Assembly: GCA_030544215.1 (NCBI GenBank)
Contig: JARZZO010000012.1
Coordinates: 38,665,194 to 38,729,193, forward strand
Length of the DNA: 64,000 bases
Source of the DNA: Zantedeschia hybrid cultivar
Lineage: Eukaryota; Streptophyta; Magnoliopsida; Alismatales; Araceae
Reading direction: 5' to 3'
Within the stretch, counting starts at the first letter, position 1, and every line of letters starts with the position of its first letter. Below, piece by piece: positions 44,734 through 54,728 of this stretch. The translations under genes and the position numbers were made by a program. The notes under the pieces were generated by a model. That model saw only the letters and a list, made by a program, of their open reading frames with translations. It had not been told where the DNA came from and did not search any database.

Positions 44734-46022
44734 TCTGGAGTTTCTTTCAGAATTACTTTACTCCCACTGTCCTTCTAGAGAATATAATCTTCTTCCAGAA
44801 AGACAGCTCTCCTGGACACAAACACCTTTTGTTCGCCAGGATGATAAAAGTAATATCCATAAGTTTCCTTTGGATATCCCACAAATCTAGATTTGTCAGC
44901 TCTAGATTCCAGCTTATCTGCATTATGTCTTTTAACATGAGCAGGACATCCCCAGACTTTAACATGTTTAAGGTTTGGTTTCCTTCCATTCCATATCCCA
45001 TATGGAGTAGTTTCAACAGATTTGCTGGGTACCTTATTCAGGATATACATAGCCGAGCTAAGTGCATATCCCCATAAGGACATTGGTAATTTGGACATGC
45101 TCATCATAGATCGCACCATTTTCATTAATGTGCGATTTCTCCTTTCTGATACACCATTCATCTGAGGTGTATAAGGAGGTGTAAGCTAAGCAAGGATACT
45201 ATTATCCTTTAAGTATTTAATGAACTTTGTACTCAAGTATTCACCACCCCGATCAGATCGGATGATTTTTATACTCTTTCCTATTTGTTTTTCTACTTCA
45301 TTATTAAATTCTCTGAATTTCTCAAATGCTTCAGATTTATACTTCAATAAGTATATATATCCAAACCTTAAGTAATCATCAGTGAATGTAATGGAGTATG
45401 AGAAACCACCAATGGCTTGGGTTGACATATGACCACATACATCTGAATGTATGAGTTCTAATATGTCTTTGGCTCGTTCTCCAGTTCCACTAAATGGAGA
45501 CTTAGCCATTTTACCCATTAAACATGACTCACAGGTTGCATATGATTCATAATCAAATGGATCCAAGTATCCATCTTTATGCATCCTTTGGAGTCTGTTT
45601 TCACCAATGTGTCCAAGCCTACAATGCCACAAGTAGGTTTTGTTCATTTCATACTTACTTCTTTTAATTGACGAACCAATGTGTAAATTATCATGAGACA
45701 CATTTAATAGATACAAACCATTGGACAAAATAACAGAGGCTATTAATTTATTTCCGAAATAAATTGAACAACTATTGTTCCCAAAGTTTAAATTGTATCC
45801 AATTCTATCTAAGCATGAAATAGAAATAATGTTCATTATTATGTTAGGTACATAATAACATTCATCTAATAAAAATGTGTCTCCAGATGGTAGCTTGAGC
45901 TTCACTGTCCCTACAGCGATTGCCGCAACTTTTGCGCCGTTACCTAGTCTCAGCTCCACCTCGCCGGTCCTCAGCTTACGCCTTCTTGTTAGTGTCTGCA
46001 GAATTGCAGATATGAGATACAC
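44734..46022 (-). pseudogene. CopC integrase
   Basis: Frames 46022-45186 and 45161-44753. The GAG-pre-integrase zinc-binding region is near the start (YLWHCRLGHIGENRL, YATCESCLMGKMAKSPF). The core has the acidic sites in LIHSDVCGHM, IIRSDRGGEYLSTKF and, after a stop, MNGVSERRNRTLMKM. The C-terminal part (LWGYALSSAMYILNKVPSKS, WGCPAHVKRHNADKL, VFLEEDYIL) is typical of plant copia integrase. The stop between the frames (about 45183-45185) replaces one residue of the LTPPYTPQ stretch. Downstream coding is cut by the solo gypsy LTR. Confidence 0.92.
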
Positions 46023-46308
46023 ATCCAGTATCTAATACCCATGATGAATAATCTCTTATTGACAAGTTTACATCTATCATATAGATACCTAAAGCGTCCT
46101 GCTGCTTCACAGTTCTTTGAGCCTTGTCTTTGAGGTATTCTTTGCAATTCCTCTTCCAATGGCCTTTCTGGTGACAGTAGAAGTAATCACCTTTCTCAAC
46201 ACTTTTTCCTTTGTCTTTCTTGACAACCTTTGCCTTTTTCTGAACCTTGTTCTTATTCTTTCGAAAAGCTTGGACTGCAAGTCTTTTTCTATTGGTCTTA
46301 CCAACCAT
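45880..46308 (-). pseudogene. CopC nucleocapsid knuckle and protease
   Basis: In element sense a basic region leads to the CCHC knuckle YFYCHQKGHWKRNC (about 46190-46150). The protease active site is in SSWVLDTGCVSHICNS (about 46055-46000). A stop after NKKA at about 45974 and a change of frame lead into the integrase frame (LRTGEVELRLG). The intact DTG shows what was lost in Cop1 (DIR). Confidence 0.9.
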
Positions 46309-46923
46309 GAGGACTTAGGGTTTATCCTTCACAAGGTTCCCTTCAGCAGTCTTTAACATGTTCAATAGTTCAGCTAAGGTGGCCTGGATCTTGTTCATGT
46401 TAAAATTAACGATGAACTGAACATATGACGGTGGAAGTGAAGACAACACGAGGTCTGTGTGCATCTCCTTGGGAAGTGTAATCCCAAGAGCATCCAGCCT
46501 CTCCACCCACTCAATCATCTTCAGCACGTGATTATGTACTGAAGTTCCCTCTGCCATCTGAGCCTTGAACATATTCTTCGATATCTTATATCGCTCGATT
46601 CTGCTCTGCTCACCAAATAGATCCTTCAAATGGAGCATGATGGTTCTAGCATGCATCTCTTCATGTTGCCTCTACAACTCATTGCTCATAGATGCTAACA
46701 TGTAGCATTGGGCCATGGTGGAATCTTCCTTCCATTTTTCATATGCTATCATTTCCTCCTCTGGGGCATCTAATGCTGGTTCAGCAGGAGGTTCATTATC
46801 CAAGACGTAGGCAATCTGCTCAGACCTGAGGACAATCTTCAGGTTCCTGAGCTAGTCTGAGTAATTGGTATCTGTTAAACGGTTGGCATCAAGTATGCCT
46901 CGCAACGGGTTATGATGCGACAT
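46309..46923 (-). pseudogene. CopC Gag
   Basis: The ATG is at 46923-46921, with the same start as Cop1 (MSHHNPLRGILDANRL). Stops occur at D-stop-LRNL (Trp in Cop1), NEL-stop-RQHEE (Gln in Cop1) and after LVKDKP at 46315. Helical gag domain blocks: IAYVLDNEPPAEP, MLHLKDLFGEQSRIERYKIS, WVERLDALGITLPKEMHTDL, LSSLPPSYVQFIVNFNMNKI. Together with Cop1 this gives two independently broken copies of one Gag. Confidence 0.9.
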
Positions 46924-49273
46924 TCTAGTCTACAAGAGATAATCAAATGATAATTAGTAGATATTCAGATTAACTAAAACAAGATATACTCTTTTATTAT
47001 CTAGTTTTACTCCCACTAATTTTCGACGGACTGTATAACCTTCAGATATACAGAACAGGAGACACCGACTGTCTCCTAGTGGGGATTAGAATCTCCAAGC
47101 ATCACAGTATGACCTCGGGTAAACACGTAGTATCATACCGCTATCTCAGAGCAATCATCTCATGATAATTACAACTCCTTGCAATATCCGATCATATTTC
47201 GACTCCCAGGTTATTAATGGTCCCGGGTAAACACAGTAGACCATTATCCCCGGTCTACGTATTACCATCAATACGTGATAAAGTAGAGTAGAAATATAGT
47301 TCCCGGGTAAACACATGGATGACTATATCGTTCCTCTACTTTTATCCAAAGGCATCTAATGCCATGATCAATAGTTCTCTCATCAATTAATGGCAAACCT
47401 CGGATAAACACATAGTATCTGCCACCAGTGAATTAAGTTCTATTAATCATATTGATGGAGAGTCATGCGGTGCATTCTCAATGACTCGCGCTACGGCTTA
47501 AAGTTTGTTACGAAGGTTTTACTTATTTAGTTTGGTCTCATCCGAGGTGATAGTATTACATATATCGAATATATTATAAATACTAATAACTTAGCAAATA
47601 TTAAGCACACGCATCACATACATGTCATTAGTGTGGTCATGGACGGCACTACGGTTTGAGTTGAGCCAAACGCACACACATACACAATATAATAGCTTAT
47701 ATCATGAGTCTGCAAACGCATAGATTCAATGAACTCCTTCATTTTCATCTAGTTGGCAGTTGTGGATCATCATCGCTCCGTGCACAGCTGCCTCGATCAA
47801 ATTACTTCATAATTCTCAATTACAAGATAATTTATAGAAAGAGGAAGCCTTGTGGCGATTACATCAAGGAAGGAGGTAGAAATACATTGGAATATGAGAG
47901 AGAGAGGTTCGCAAACCTCTATTTATTAATAAATAACAAACCACACAATCACATTCCATATCCACAATAAATTACCCATCCATGACCACCATGTGTTTTA
48001 GTTAAATAAAGCAGACATGAATTGCACATCAAATGGCTAAATTAAAATTTTCGAAAGTAACTAATAATTTTGGTTTCATAAAACCAGGGACCAATCAAAA
48101 TTGGATTTAAAAATTTTTCGAAAAATTTTACAGTTTAAACATGCTAATTTAAATCAGATTCAAACAAGCATTTAACATACATCAAATGTACATCAAAATT
48201 CCAAAATATAACTTTCTAAAATATTCCATGCTAATTACAAATTAATCTAACAATTAGATTAATTAACTTATGTTATTTACTATTATCTTATATGAATCTA
48301 ACAATTAGATCATAAAGTTAAAGTTAATTAATCATTTAACATTTAAATAAATAATTAACCATAACTATTAACAACATTTGTTAATCATGATAATAATAAT
48401 AATAAAAATTGTTATGAGTTTCCACAAAATTAAATTGAATAAAACTTCAATTTCAAGACAACTTTTGAAATTTTATAAGTTTTAAAACAATTTAAAATCA
48501 AAACCCAAAGAAATTTTAAGGTGATTCAGCCCCCCCCCCCCCTTTCTGGTCGAACCAGGGCTCAGCCCAGTTGAGCCTGGGGTTCGGACCAGGAAACCCT
48601 GGTTCGGACCAAGGGTGCCTGGTCCACGCCAAGGGGCGTCGGGCTCAGATCCAGTCTGAGCCCGGCCTGGTCCGGTCGGACCATGCGGCTAGGAAACCCT
48701 AGCCGTATGGCCCGAACCGGGCCCCCCTTCCCCCTTGACGGCGGCACCTGCAAGCAGGAGCCGTGGGGGGAAGGGGGGTGGGCGGTGGCCGGCGACTGCC
48801 CCGGCCCCGGGAGGGAGCCGGACCGTCGCCAGTCACCTCGCCACCGCCGGACGGCGCTCCCACCGCAGTTTGCCCCCCTTTTTGGGGCCCCCGATCCCTG
48901 TGCATAGCTGTCGGTTCCCAGGGGAAAGGGAGGTACCTTTTTGTAGCCGGAAGCCGACGATCAGGCCATGCCGGCGCCGAAGGTGGTGAAGGTAGTGGCT
49001 AGGGAGGGTTTTTGGTCACACCAAAACCTTAGCCAGATGCATCACAACGCATGTGATCATGTAAACATCACCAAGACGACCTTGTTCTTCGTCCCACGAA
49101 GAACGCAAGAAACACCACAAAAAATGTGATTTTGCAGGAACGATATTAATCAAATTGATTATATACTCATCCCATGAACATCGTTCTTCAAACAAAATCG
49201 AATAATATGCATGGAATATAACTAGAAAATTATATTTCGGAATCCGAAACGGCGAAGAACACAGTGGAACCAG
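46924..49273 (-). mobile_element. CopC long untranslated leader
   Basis: 2.35 kb between primer site and gag. In element sense: GC-rich block (about 49000-48540) ending with a 13-base G run (plus-strand C, 48530-48542), a short AT-rich block (48530-48180), the CT-rich block (about 47910-47850), and the hairpin series (47420-47107). The AT-rich part is shorter than in CopA1/CopA2 and has fewer micro-hairpins. GC-rich frames here overlap on both strands and are not conserved. Confidence 0.82.
47107..47427 (-). other. CopC leader hairpin series with shared loop motif
   Basis: Plus-strand coordinates: GTATGA 47107-47112 with TCATAC 47133-47138; TAATGGTC 47215-47222 with GACCATTA 47239-47246; ATATAGT 47294-47300 with ACTATAT 47322-47328; ATGGCA near 47390-47395 with TGCCAC near 47420-47425. 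In element sense every loop contains TGTTTACCCGGG or a one- or two-base variant. Order and spacing match Cop1 and CopA1. Confidence 0.77.
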
Positions 49274-49285
49274 GCTCTGATACCA
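49274..49285 (-). other. Primer binding site (initiator tRNA-Met), CopC
   Basis: Reverse complement of TGGTATCAGAGC, one base from the LTR boundary at 49287. Confidence 0.93.
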
Positions 49286-49286
49286 C

Positions 49287-50870
49287 TGTAGGGATTGCTG
49301 TATTGGGATCCGACCGAAAACGCAGCGGAATAAAGTTAATTTCGGGATCGGTTCCATTCCGTTTCGATGAACAAAACAAGACCGGAGTAAATCGGATTTA
49401 CCTTGCACGGATTCGAATCCGCGTTCGTTTTCCAGTTCCATCGGAGCGATGCTGCAAGTTGCGCAGATGCCCGACCTCTAGCGGTATCCACGCGGTTCTC
49501 CTCGCGATGGATCGTCCTCACTTCCTCGCTCGCTGTGGCGTTCGTAGATCCCATCTGGCTGCGCATAATCCGCCGCGACATGCGGATTCGGAATCTCCCG
49601 TCGGACGGAAGGTGGAGCAGTCGGGAATCGAAGCGGAGCCTCCAGATGGCCGCCTCATGTCGCATGCCCAGAAGAGAGAGAGAGAGAGAGAAAGAACGAT
49701 GGCTAGGTCAGGGTTGTTGGCCCCCGACGTAGAATCCGTTCTTTTATAATAAGTCTGTTTGCGATTTTTTCATAAAAACCCAAACTTATCCGAAATCCTG
49801 TTGGATTATCCATTGACTTAAAAACCATTTGCGTGACCCTTTAGGCCCAAATACTAGTCCAGTTAATGGCCCATTATGTCCAATAACCCTTTACTGACCC
49901 ACTGAATTAATTAATATCCTCATATTCCATTAATCAGCCGAATTTAATGTCCCATAATAAATTCGGACGGACTTCTGATCATGTTGGATGCCAAACAACA
50001 TCGCGTGATCCTGGATGGCACTGGGGTTATCGTAACCCTCTATTGGAACCTTTCTATCATCGATTAGTGCACGGATATAATCCTTCATCCGTGCAATGTT
50101 CTCAAATCGACCTAGGGTATGGTTTACTGTTAAACCCTATTTGGTCGATTCACTTGAATCAGATGCTGCTAATCTGAATCCGATAACTCCTTATCGATTA
50201 CAAAGTCCGCCCTGGCCAGGGACTTTAAGCGCATCATTCCCGAAACATTCTCTCTCAAACTACTGAGAGCGGATGATTCCGTATTGAACACATAATTACC
50301 TTCGAGGGCATTTCCCTGAACCCGATCACTTGACTTATTGATAACCCATGGTTAGGAATTCGTTAGTCAAGGTCAAAGTTCAGAAACCTACCAATAAGAT
50401 ATCTTTGGCGTCTCAGGTCCAAAGATGATCCACGCAACCGTGACAAAAGAATCGAGCTGGTTAACAGTGAGGTGTTTACCATCCAGCGATTCATAGTCGG
50501 ATCAGTTCAGTGAACTCATTCACCAATGAGCACCTACAGGTCCAGCATAGTGTCTCCACAAAAGTGACTTATGGGATCAGTCACCCTCATTATATGAGTT
50601 GAAGTAACCTATACTAGTCTATCCGGATGTTCGATGTCCTATCTCAAACATCCTATGACTAGGAACAATTAAGAACATGTGTTTATAAGTCTTCGGTCCC
50701 GTAATTATGATCTCATCATAATCCGAACACTATTGCACGTGTTCATGGACTTCGTCGTGATACGATAAACATAGATCGAATTAATTACATACAATAAATT
50801 ATTGCCATTTATTAATAATCTGAATCAGTACATAGTATCGGATTGACTTTGAGACCATCTAATACTAACA
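49287..50870 (-). mobile_element. CopC 5' LTR
   Basis: 1584 bp, plus-strand TGTAGGGATTGCTG to CTAATACTAACA. TATA box in element sense at 49748-49742. An AG microsatellite at about 49674-49691 varies between LTR copies. Reading frames inside the LTR follow GC-rich U5/R sequence and look incidental. Confidence 0.94.
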
Positions 50871-51690
50871 GATGATCTACTAGTGAAATCTAAGACGAAA
50901 GCTGAGCATGCTGAAGTTCTAGCAAAAGTTTTGGAGAGGTCGAGAGAATATCATTTGAAGATTAATCCCAATAAATGTGTATTCGGGGTATCCTCAGGGA
51001 AGTTACTTGGATTTATTGTCAGCAAGCGGGGCATTAAGATCAATCCCAACAAGGCCAAGGCTATCAGAGAGATGCCGCCTCCCAAGAATTTGAAGGAATT
51101 AAGAGGATTAATTGGGAGGCTGCAATTTACTCGCCGATTTGTCTCCCAACACTCACAAAGGTGTAAGCCGTTTTATGAGCTTACTAAATCAGGAGTTAAG
51201 TTTGATTGGGATGATAAGTGTCCGGAGGCATTTGATGGATTGAAGAATTATTTAGCAAGTCCTCCTATTTTGAAACCACCATCTCTGGACAAACCTTTGA
51301 TTCTATATATTTTTGTCCTGGATGATGCAGTGGGGGCTGTCCTGGCACAGGAGGATGAAGAAGGAAAGGAGAGAGCAGCCTATTATCTCTCAAAACTTAT
51401 CAACCCCACTAAACAGAGATATACAACGATGGAAAAAATGTGTGCAACACTTGTATGGGTAACATAAGTTGAAGCATTATTTCTTGGCCCATGAAGTTCA
51501 TCTCATCACTAGGATGAATCCCATTAAGTTTCTTCTTGAAAAATCCGTCCTCACTGATAGGTTGGCACGATGGCAGAGCTTTCTTTCCCAATTCGATATC
51601 ACTTACATTCAACAAAAAGCGATTAAAGGCTATGCCATAGTAGAACATCTTGCTCATCACCCTCTTCCTCGCTTTGATCCGGTCTGATCA
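50871..51690 (+). pseudogene. Gyp2 reverse transcriptase C-terminus and RNase H
   Basis: Continues directly from the DD at 38859. It encodes LLVKSKTKAEHAEVLAKVLE, INPNKCVFGVSSGKLLGFIV, the connection (LKELRGLIGRLQFTRRFVSQ) and the first RNase H (LILYIFVLDDAVGAVLAQED, RAAYYLSKLINPTKQRYTTM). A frameshift near 51466 moves the end to another frame (LARWQSFLSQFDITYIQQKA). The usual YLAVSDxAVSAVL motif reads YIFVLDDAVGAVL. Confidence 0.9.
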
Positions 51691-51714
51691 GAGTTTCCGG
51701 ATGAGGAACTGATG

Positions 51715-52140
51715 TCCATAAACAAAATCAATGATGATATCTGTATTTTGACGGAGCTTTGAACTCTCACGGTAAAGGTATCGGCATTGTTCTCCTATCA
51801 CCTGAAGGTGTCACCATTTCACAAGCCTTTCAGCTTGACTTCTACGTCACTAACAACATAGCTGAGTATGAGGCTCTCTTTGTTGGCCTCGAGGCAGCTC
51901 ATCTCTATGGTGCCACCAAACTGAGAATTGTGGGTTATAGTCAATTAATTCTTCGCTAAGTACTTACCAAATATCGCACTCTTGATCCTAAACTCAAGCC
52001 CTATCAAGAACTCACTTCAACTTACGCCAAGCTTTTTACCAAACTAATCTTTGTCCATGTTTCTTGGAATCAGAACATTCTAGCTGATGCTTTGGCTTCT
52101 CTCGCATCTTCCCTAAATTTCCCGATCAGTAGGCAATCTG
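51715..52140 (+). pseudogene. Gyp2 second RNase H (Tat-specific)
   Basis: After a short linker a second RNase H fold appears: GKGIGIVLLSPEGVTISQAF, then YVTNNIAEYEALFVGLEAAH (the NNxAEYEAL block is diagnostic), LRIVGYSQLILR then a stop, and the C-terminal NILADALASLAS. The first catalytic Asp region (about 51748) is broken by a frameshift, and the second acidic site in the usual GDSQL reads GYSQL. Two RNase H domains are a known mark of the Tat group. Confidence 0.85.
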
Positions 52141-53565
52141 AATCAATCACTATTCATAGGCGTCTTTCTCCTGCCGTGAAAGACCCTTCCTTCCTTAAAG
52201 TTAAAGAGAAGTTGTTGAAGAAGGTTAGAGATGGGGATATTGTGGAGAAAAGAGAAATTATGTTGTTAGACTGGCAACAAGAAATGATTGACGAGGATAA
52301 ACCATGGTATTATGAAATTGCCAAGTACTGTGAAGATCAGTCATACCCCTAAGAAGCCACTACTGAGGAGAAAAGAGCTATCAGGAAAGTTGCTCAGAGG
52401 TACACCTTAGTTAGAGGAACTTTATTTAAACAAGGATTTGATGGTGTTCTCTTAATATGTCTATATGAAGATGAGCTTTGGAAAATCATGGAAGGGGCTC
52501 ATAATGGAGTTTGTGGCGGCCATGCTAATGGACAAATGCTATCAAAGAATATTCTTAGGCAGGGATATTATTGGCCAACCATAGAAGAATATTGTATAGG
52601 ATATGTCCGTAGGTGTACTAAGTGTCAACTTCATGCCGATAAGATCCATTCCCCTGCATCTTCACTCCATCCTGTTTCGTCCCCATGGCCTTTCTCCATG
52701 TGGACATTCGATATCATTGGACCCCTTGGAAATCTTGATTATGCCACTAAGCAAAAATCTTTCATCCTCACGGTAACAGAATATTTCACCAAGTGGGTAG
52801 AAGCCGAAGCATACACAGAGATCAAAGCGTCAACGGTTTGCAAATTTATCATGAGGAACATCATCACCAGATTTAGAATCCCAAACACTATCGTCACCGA
52901 CAATGGACCGCAGTTCTGATCACAAGAATTGAAAGACCTCTGCAACATGTATAAAATTGCATTGCACCATTCATCTCCTTATTATCCGCAAGGTAAAGGC
53001 CAAGCAGAAGCAACTAATAAAACTCTGATAAAAATTATCAAGAAAACGTATGAGTCTAATAAATTCGTGGACTGGCCAAAAAAATTGATTAAGACTCTAT
53101 GGGCATACCGAACTTCAATCCGCACTCCCACTGGGCAGAATCCTTATTCCTTAACATTTGGAATGGAGGTGGTAGTTCCATACGAAGTCTTCATCCCATC
53201 ATTAAGAGTACAATTGAGCAAGGAATTTTCCATTGACGAGCATCGCTCTGCGCTCCCTGCTCAACTGGAACTCTTAGATGAGAACAGATGGTCAGCCGCC
53301 AATCATGCAAGGGCATATCAGAAAAAATAGCACGTTTTTACCATAAGAAAGTCATTGAGAGAAAGTTTAAAGTCGGTGAAATTGTGGTAAAAAGAATCTT
53401 CGTAAAATTTGGTGGTCCGCGTTCTAAGCTCCAACCAAACTGGGAAGGACCGTATGTAATATCGCATGCTTTTTCTGGTAACGCTTATCGCTTAGTCAAT
53501 GCAGAAGGACAAGAGTTAATTCAACCCTAGAATGGTCTGTATCTCAAGAAGTATTATCCTTAGTG
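52140..53565 (+). pseudogene. Gyp2 integrase
   Basis: Zinc-binding part: HNGVCGGHANGQMLSKNILR and YVRRCTKCQLHADK. Catalytic core: MWTFDIIGPLGN, NTIVTDNGPQF then a TGA at 52918, and YYPQGKGQAEATNKTLIKII, which carries the Glu. Further blocks are WAYRTSIRTPTGQNPYSLTF, and after a stop and frameshift at about 53328, GPYVISHAFSGNAYRLVNAE. It ends at a TAG near 53562. No chromodomain is present, as usual for Tat. Confidence 0.9.
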
Positions 53566-53575
53566 TAAACGATCA

Positions 53576-54214
53576 GCATGGTACAAGGATCAGTAGAGTT
53601 GAAAAATTTGAAAACCCAAATTCCCCCATCAATCTTTGGTAATCTAATTTAAACGTATTATTGCACACAAACACGTTTGAGTCGTGAATAACAAGAGATG
53701 TGAAGCGTGAGGAACACTGAAAGCTTAACCAACGGTGGAAAGCACAACTCATTCTTTTCAAAAAAAAATTTCTGTTTTACTCCGGCCCCCGGCGATGGAA
53801 CGAGGCTTAAAATAGACTACTGAAAATACCCGCCATCCTAATAGGAGGCCGTCATAAAAAAAGGAGGAGATCTGTACCACAAAGGCAAAAGCAAAAGCCA
53901 AACCAAATCAAAAGGCCATTCAATATTACAAATGTTACTACGAAGGCCATAGAATCAAATGAAAAGGGAGCGCAAGGTCATTAAATACCCCGCAAAATAA
54001 AGTGATCGAACCCCAACGGATAATAGGGTAAAAGAAAGACGTCTTTTTAAGTCTCCGGAACTTTCTCGTAGGATCACGATACATAATTTAAGCACAATAA
54101 GTCTGGATTAAGTCATTAAAGAATGATGAGGGAATTAAGTTAGGAAATGTATATGCTCTTTTGATCCAAGTCCCATGTTGGTCCATAGTTTAGTTAGTTA
54201 AGGTCATATTTCAA
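53576..54214 (+). other. Gyp2 post-pol untranslated region, first part
   Basis: AT-rich sequence after integrase without reading frames of note. It contains short purine-rich stretches (near 53830-53930). I see no gene or recognisable regulatory site. Confidence 0.6.
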
Positions 54215-54376
54215 AACCCAAAAATTTGAATATTTCAAAACCCAAAAAAAATTGAATGTCTTATTTTAAAACTCAAAAAAAAATTGAATATTTCAAAACC
54301 CAATTTTTTTTTCAATATTTCAAAACCCCAAAAAAATTGAATATTTCAAAACCCAAAAAAATTGAATATGGCAAAA
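54215..54376 (+). repeat. Degenerate tandem repeat of about 28 bp
   Basis: Five to six variable copies of a unit like 'ttgaatatttcaaaaccca' plus an A/T run. Tandem repeats after pol are a known feature of Tat elements and can seed satellite DNA. Confidence 0.8.
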
Positions 54377-54728
54377 CTTCGGAAATTGGATATTTCTAAA
54401 TATGCAATTGCGAAACCAAAAATATTTCAATCTATTTGTCGCATTATGGGCATGTTGCATTCTTTTACCTTCAGTGAGCATTTGCATGCTTGTATGTTGC
54501 ATTTTACTTCCTTTTTAATTATCTTTATTCACCTTTGTTAAATAAAGGCTTCGCCCCTTGACCCTTCTACCAAGGATAGGATCAAATAACCGGTTACTTA
54601 ACTGGGCAAGGGGCTGAGCCTGAACAGCTATTTAATTTGTTCACTTAAGCCATGTGCAGGAATGGGAAAGAAAGACAGGAAAAAGCTACCAAGACAACTC
54701 AAGCATGAACAAAAAGTACTTTCATATA
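54377..54728. other. Region between tandem repeat and antisense gene
   Basis: No gene recognised. In antisense orientation it would be 3' flank of the mobile-domain gene. Confidence 0.5.

Larger units (their letters stand above)
38860..50870 (-). mobile_element. CopC: Ty1/copia element nested in Gyp2
   Basis: Complete copia element on the minus strand, flanked by GATGA (38855-38859 and 50871-50875). 3' LTR 38860-40434, 5' LTR 49287-50870. About 9.5 kb without the solo gypsy LTR at 42189-44728. Order in element sense is Gag, protease, integrase, reverse transcriptase, RNase H, the copia order. Sequence type (QNSKRG-like RT block, long leader, 1.6-kb LTR) suggests the Angela/BARE group, but this is a judgement by eye. 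Stops and frameshifts break the polyprotein. Confidence 0.95.

Noticed and set aside
49264..49749. 161-codon frame over the CopC primer site and 5' LTR, with shorter relatives in the other family-C LTRs
   Set aside because: It reads through the primer site and U5 on the strand opposite to the element, varies in length among copies and has no recognisable domain. A by-product of GC-rich sequence.
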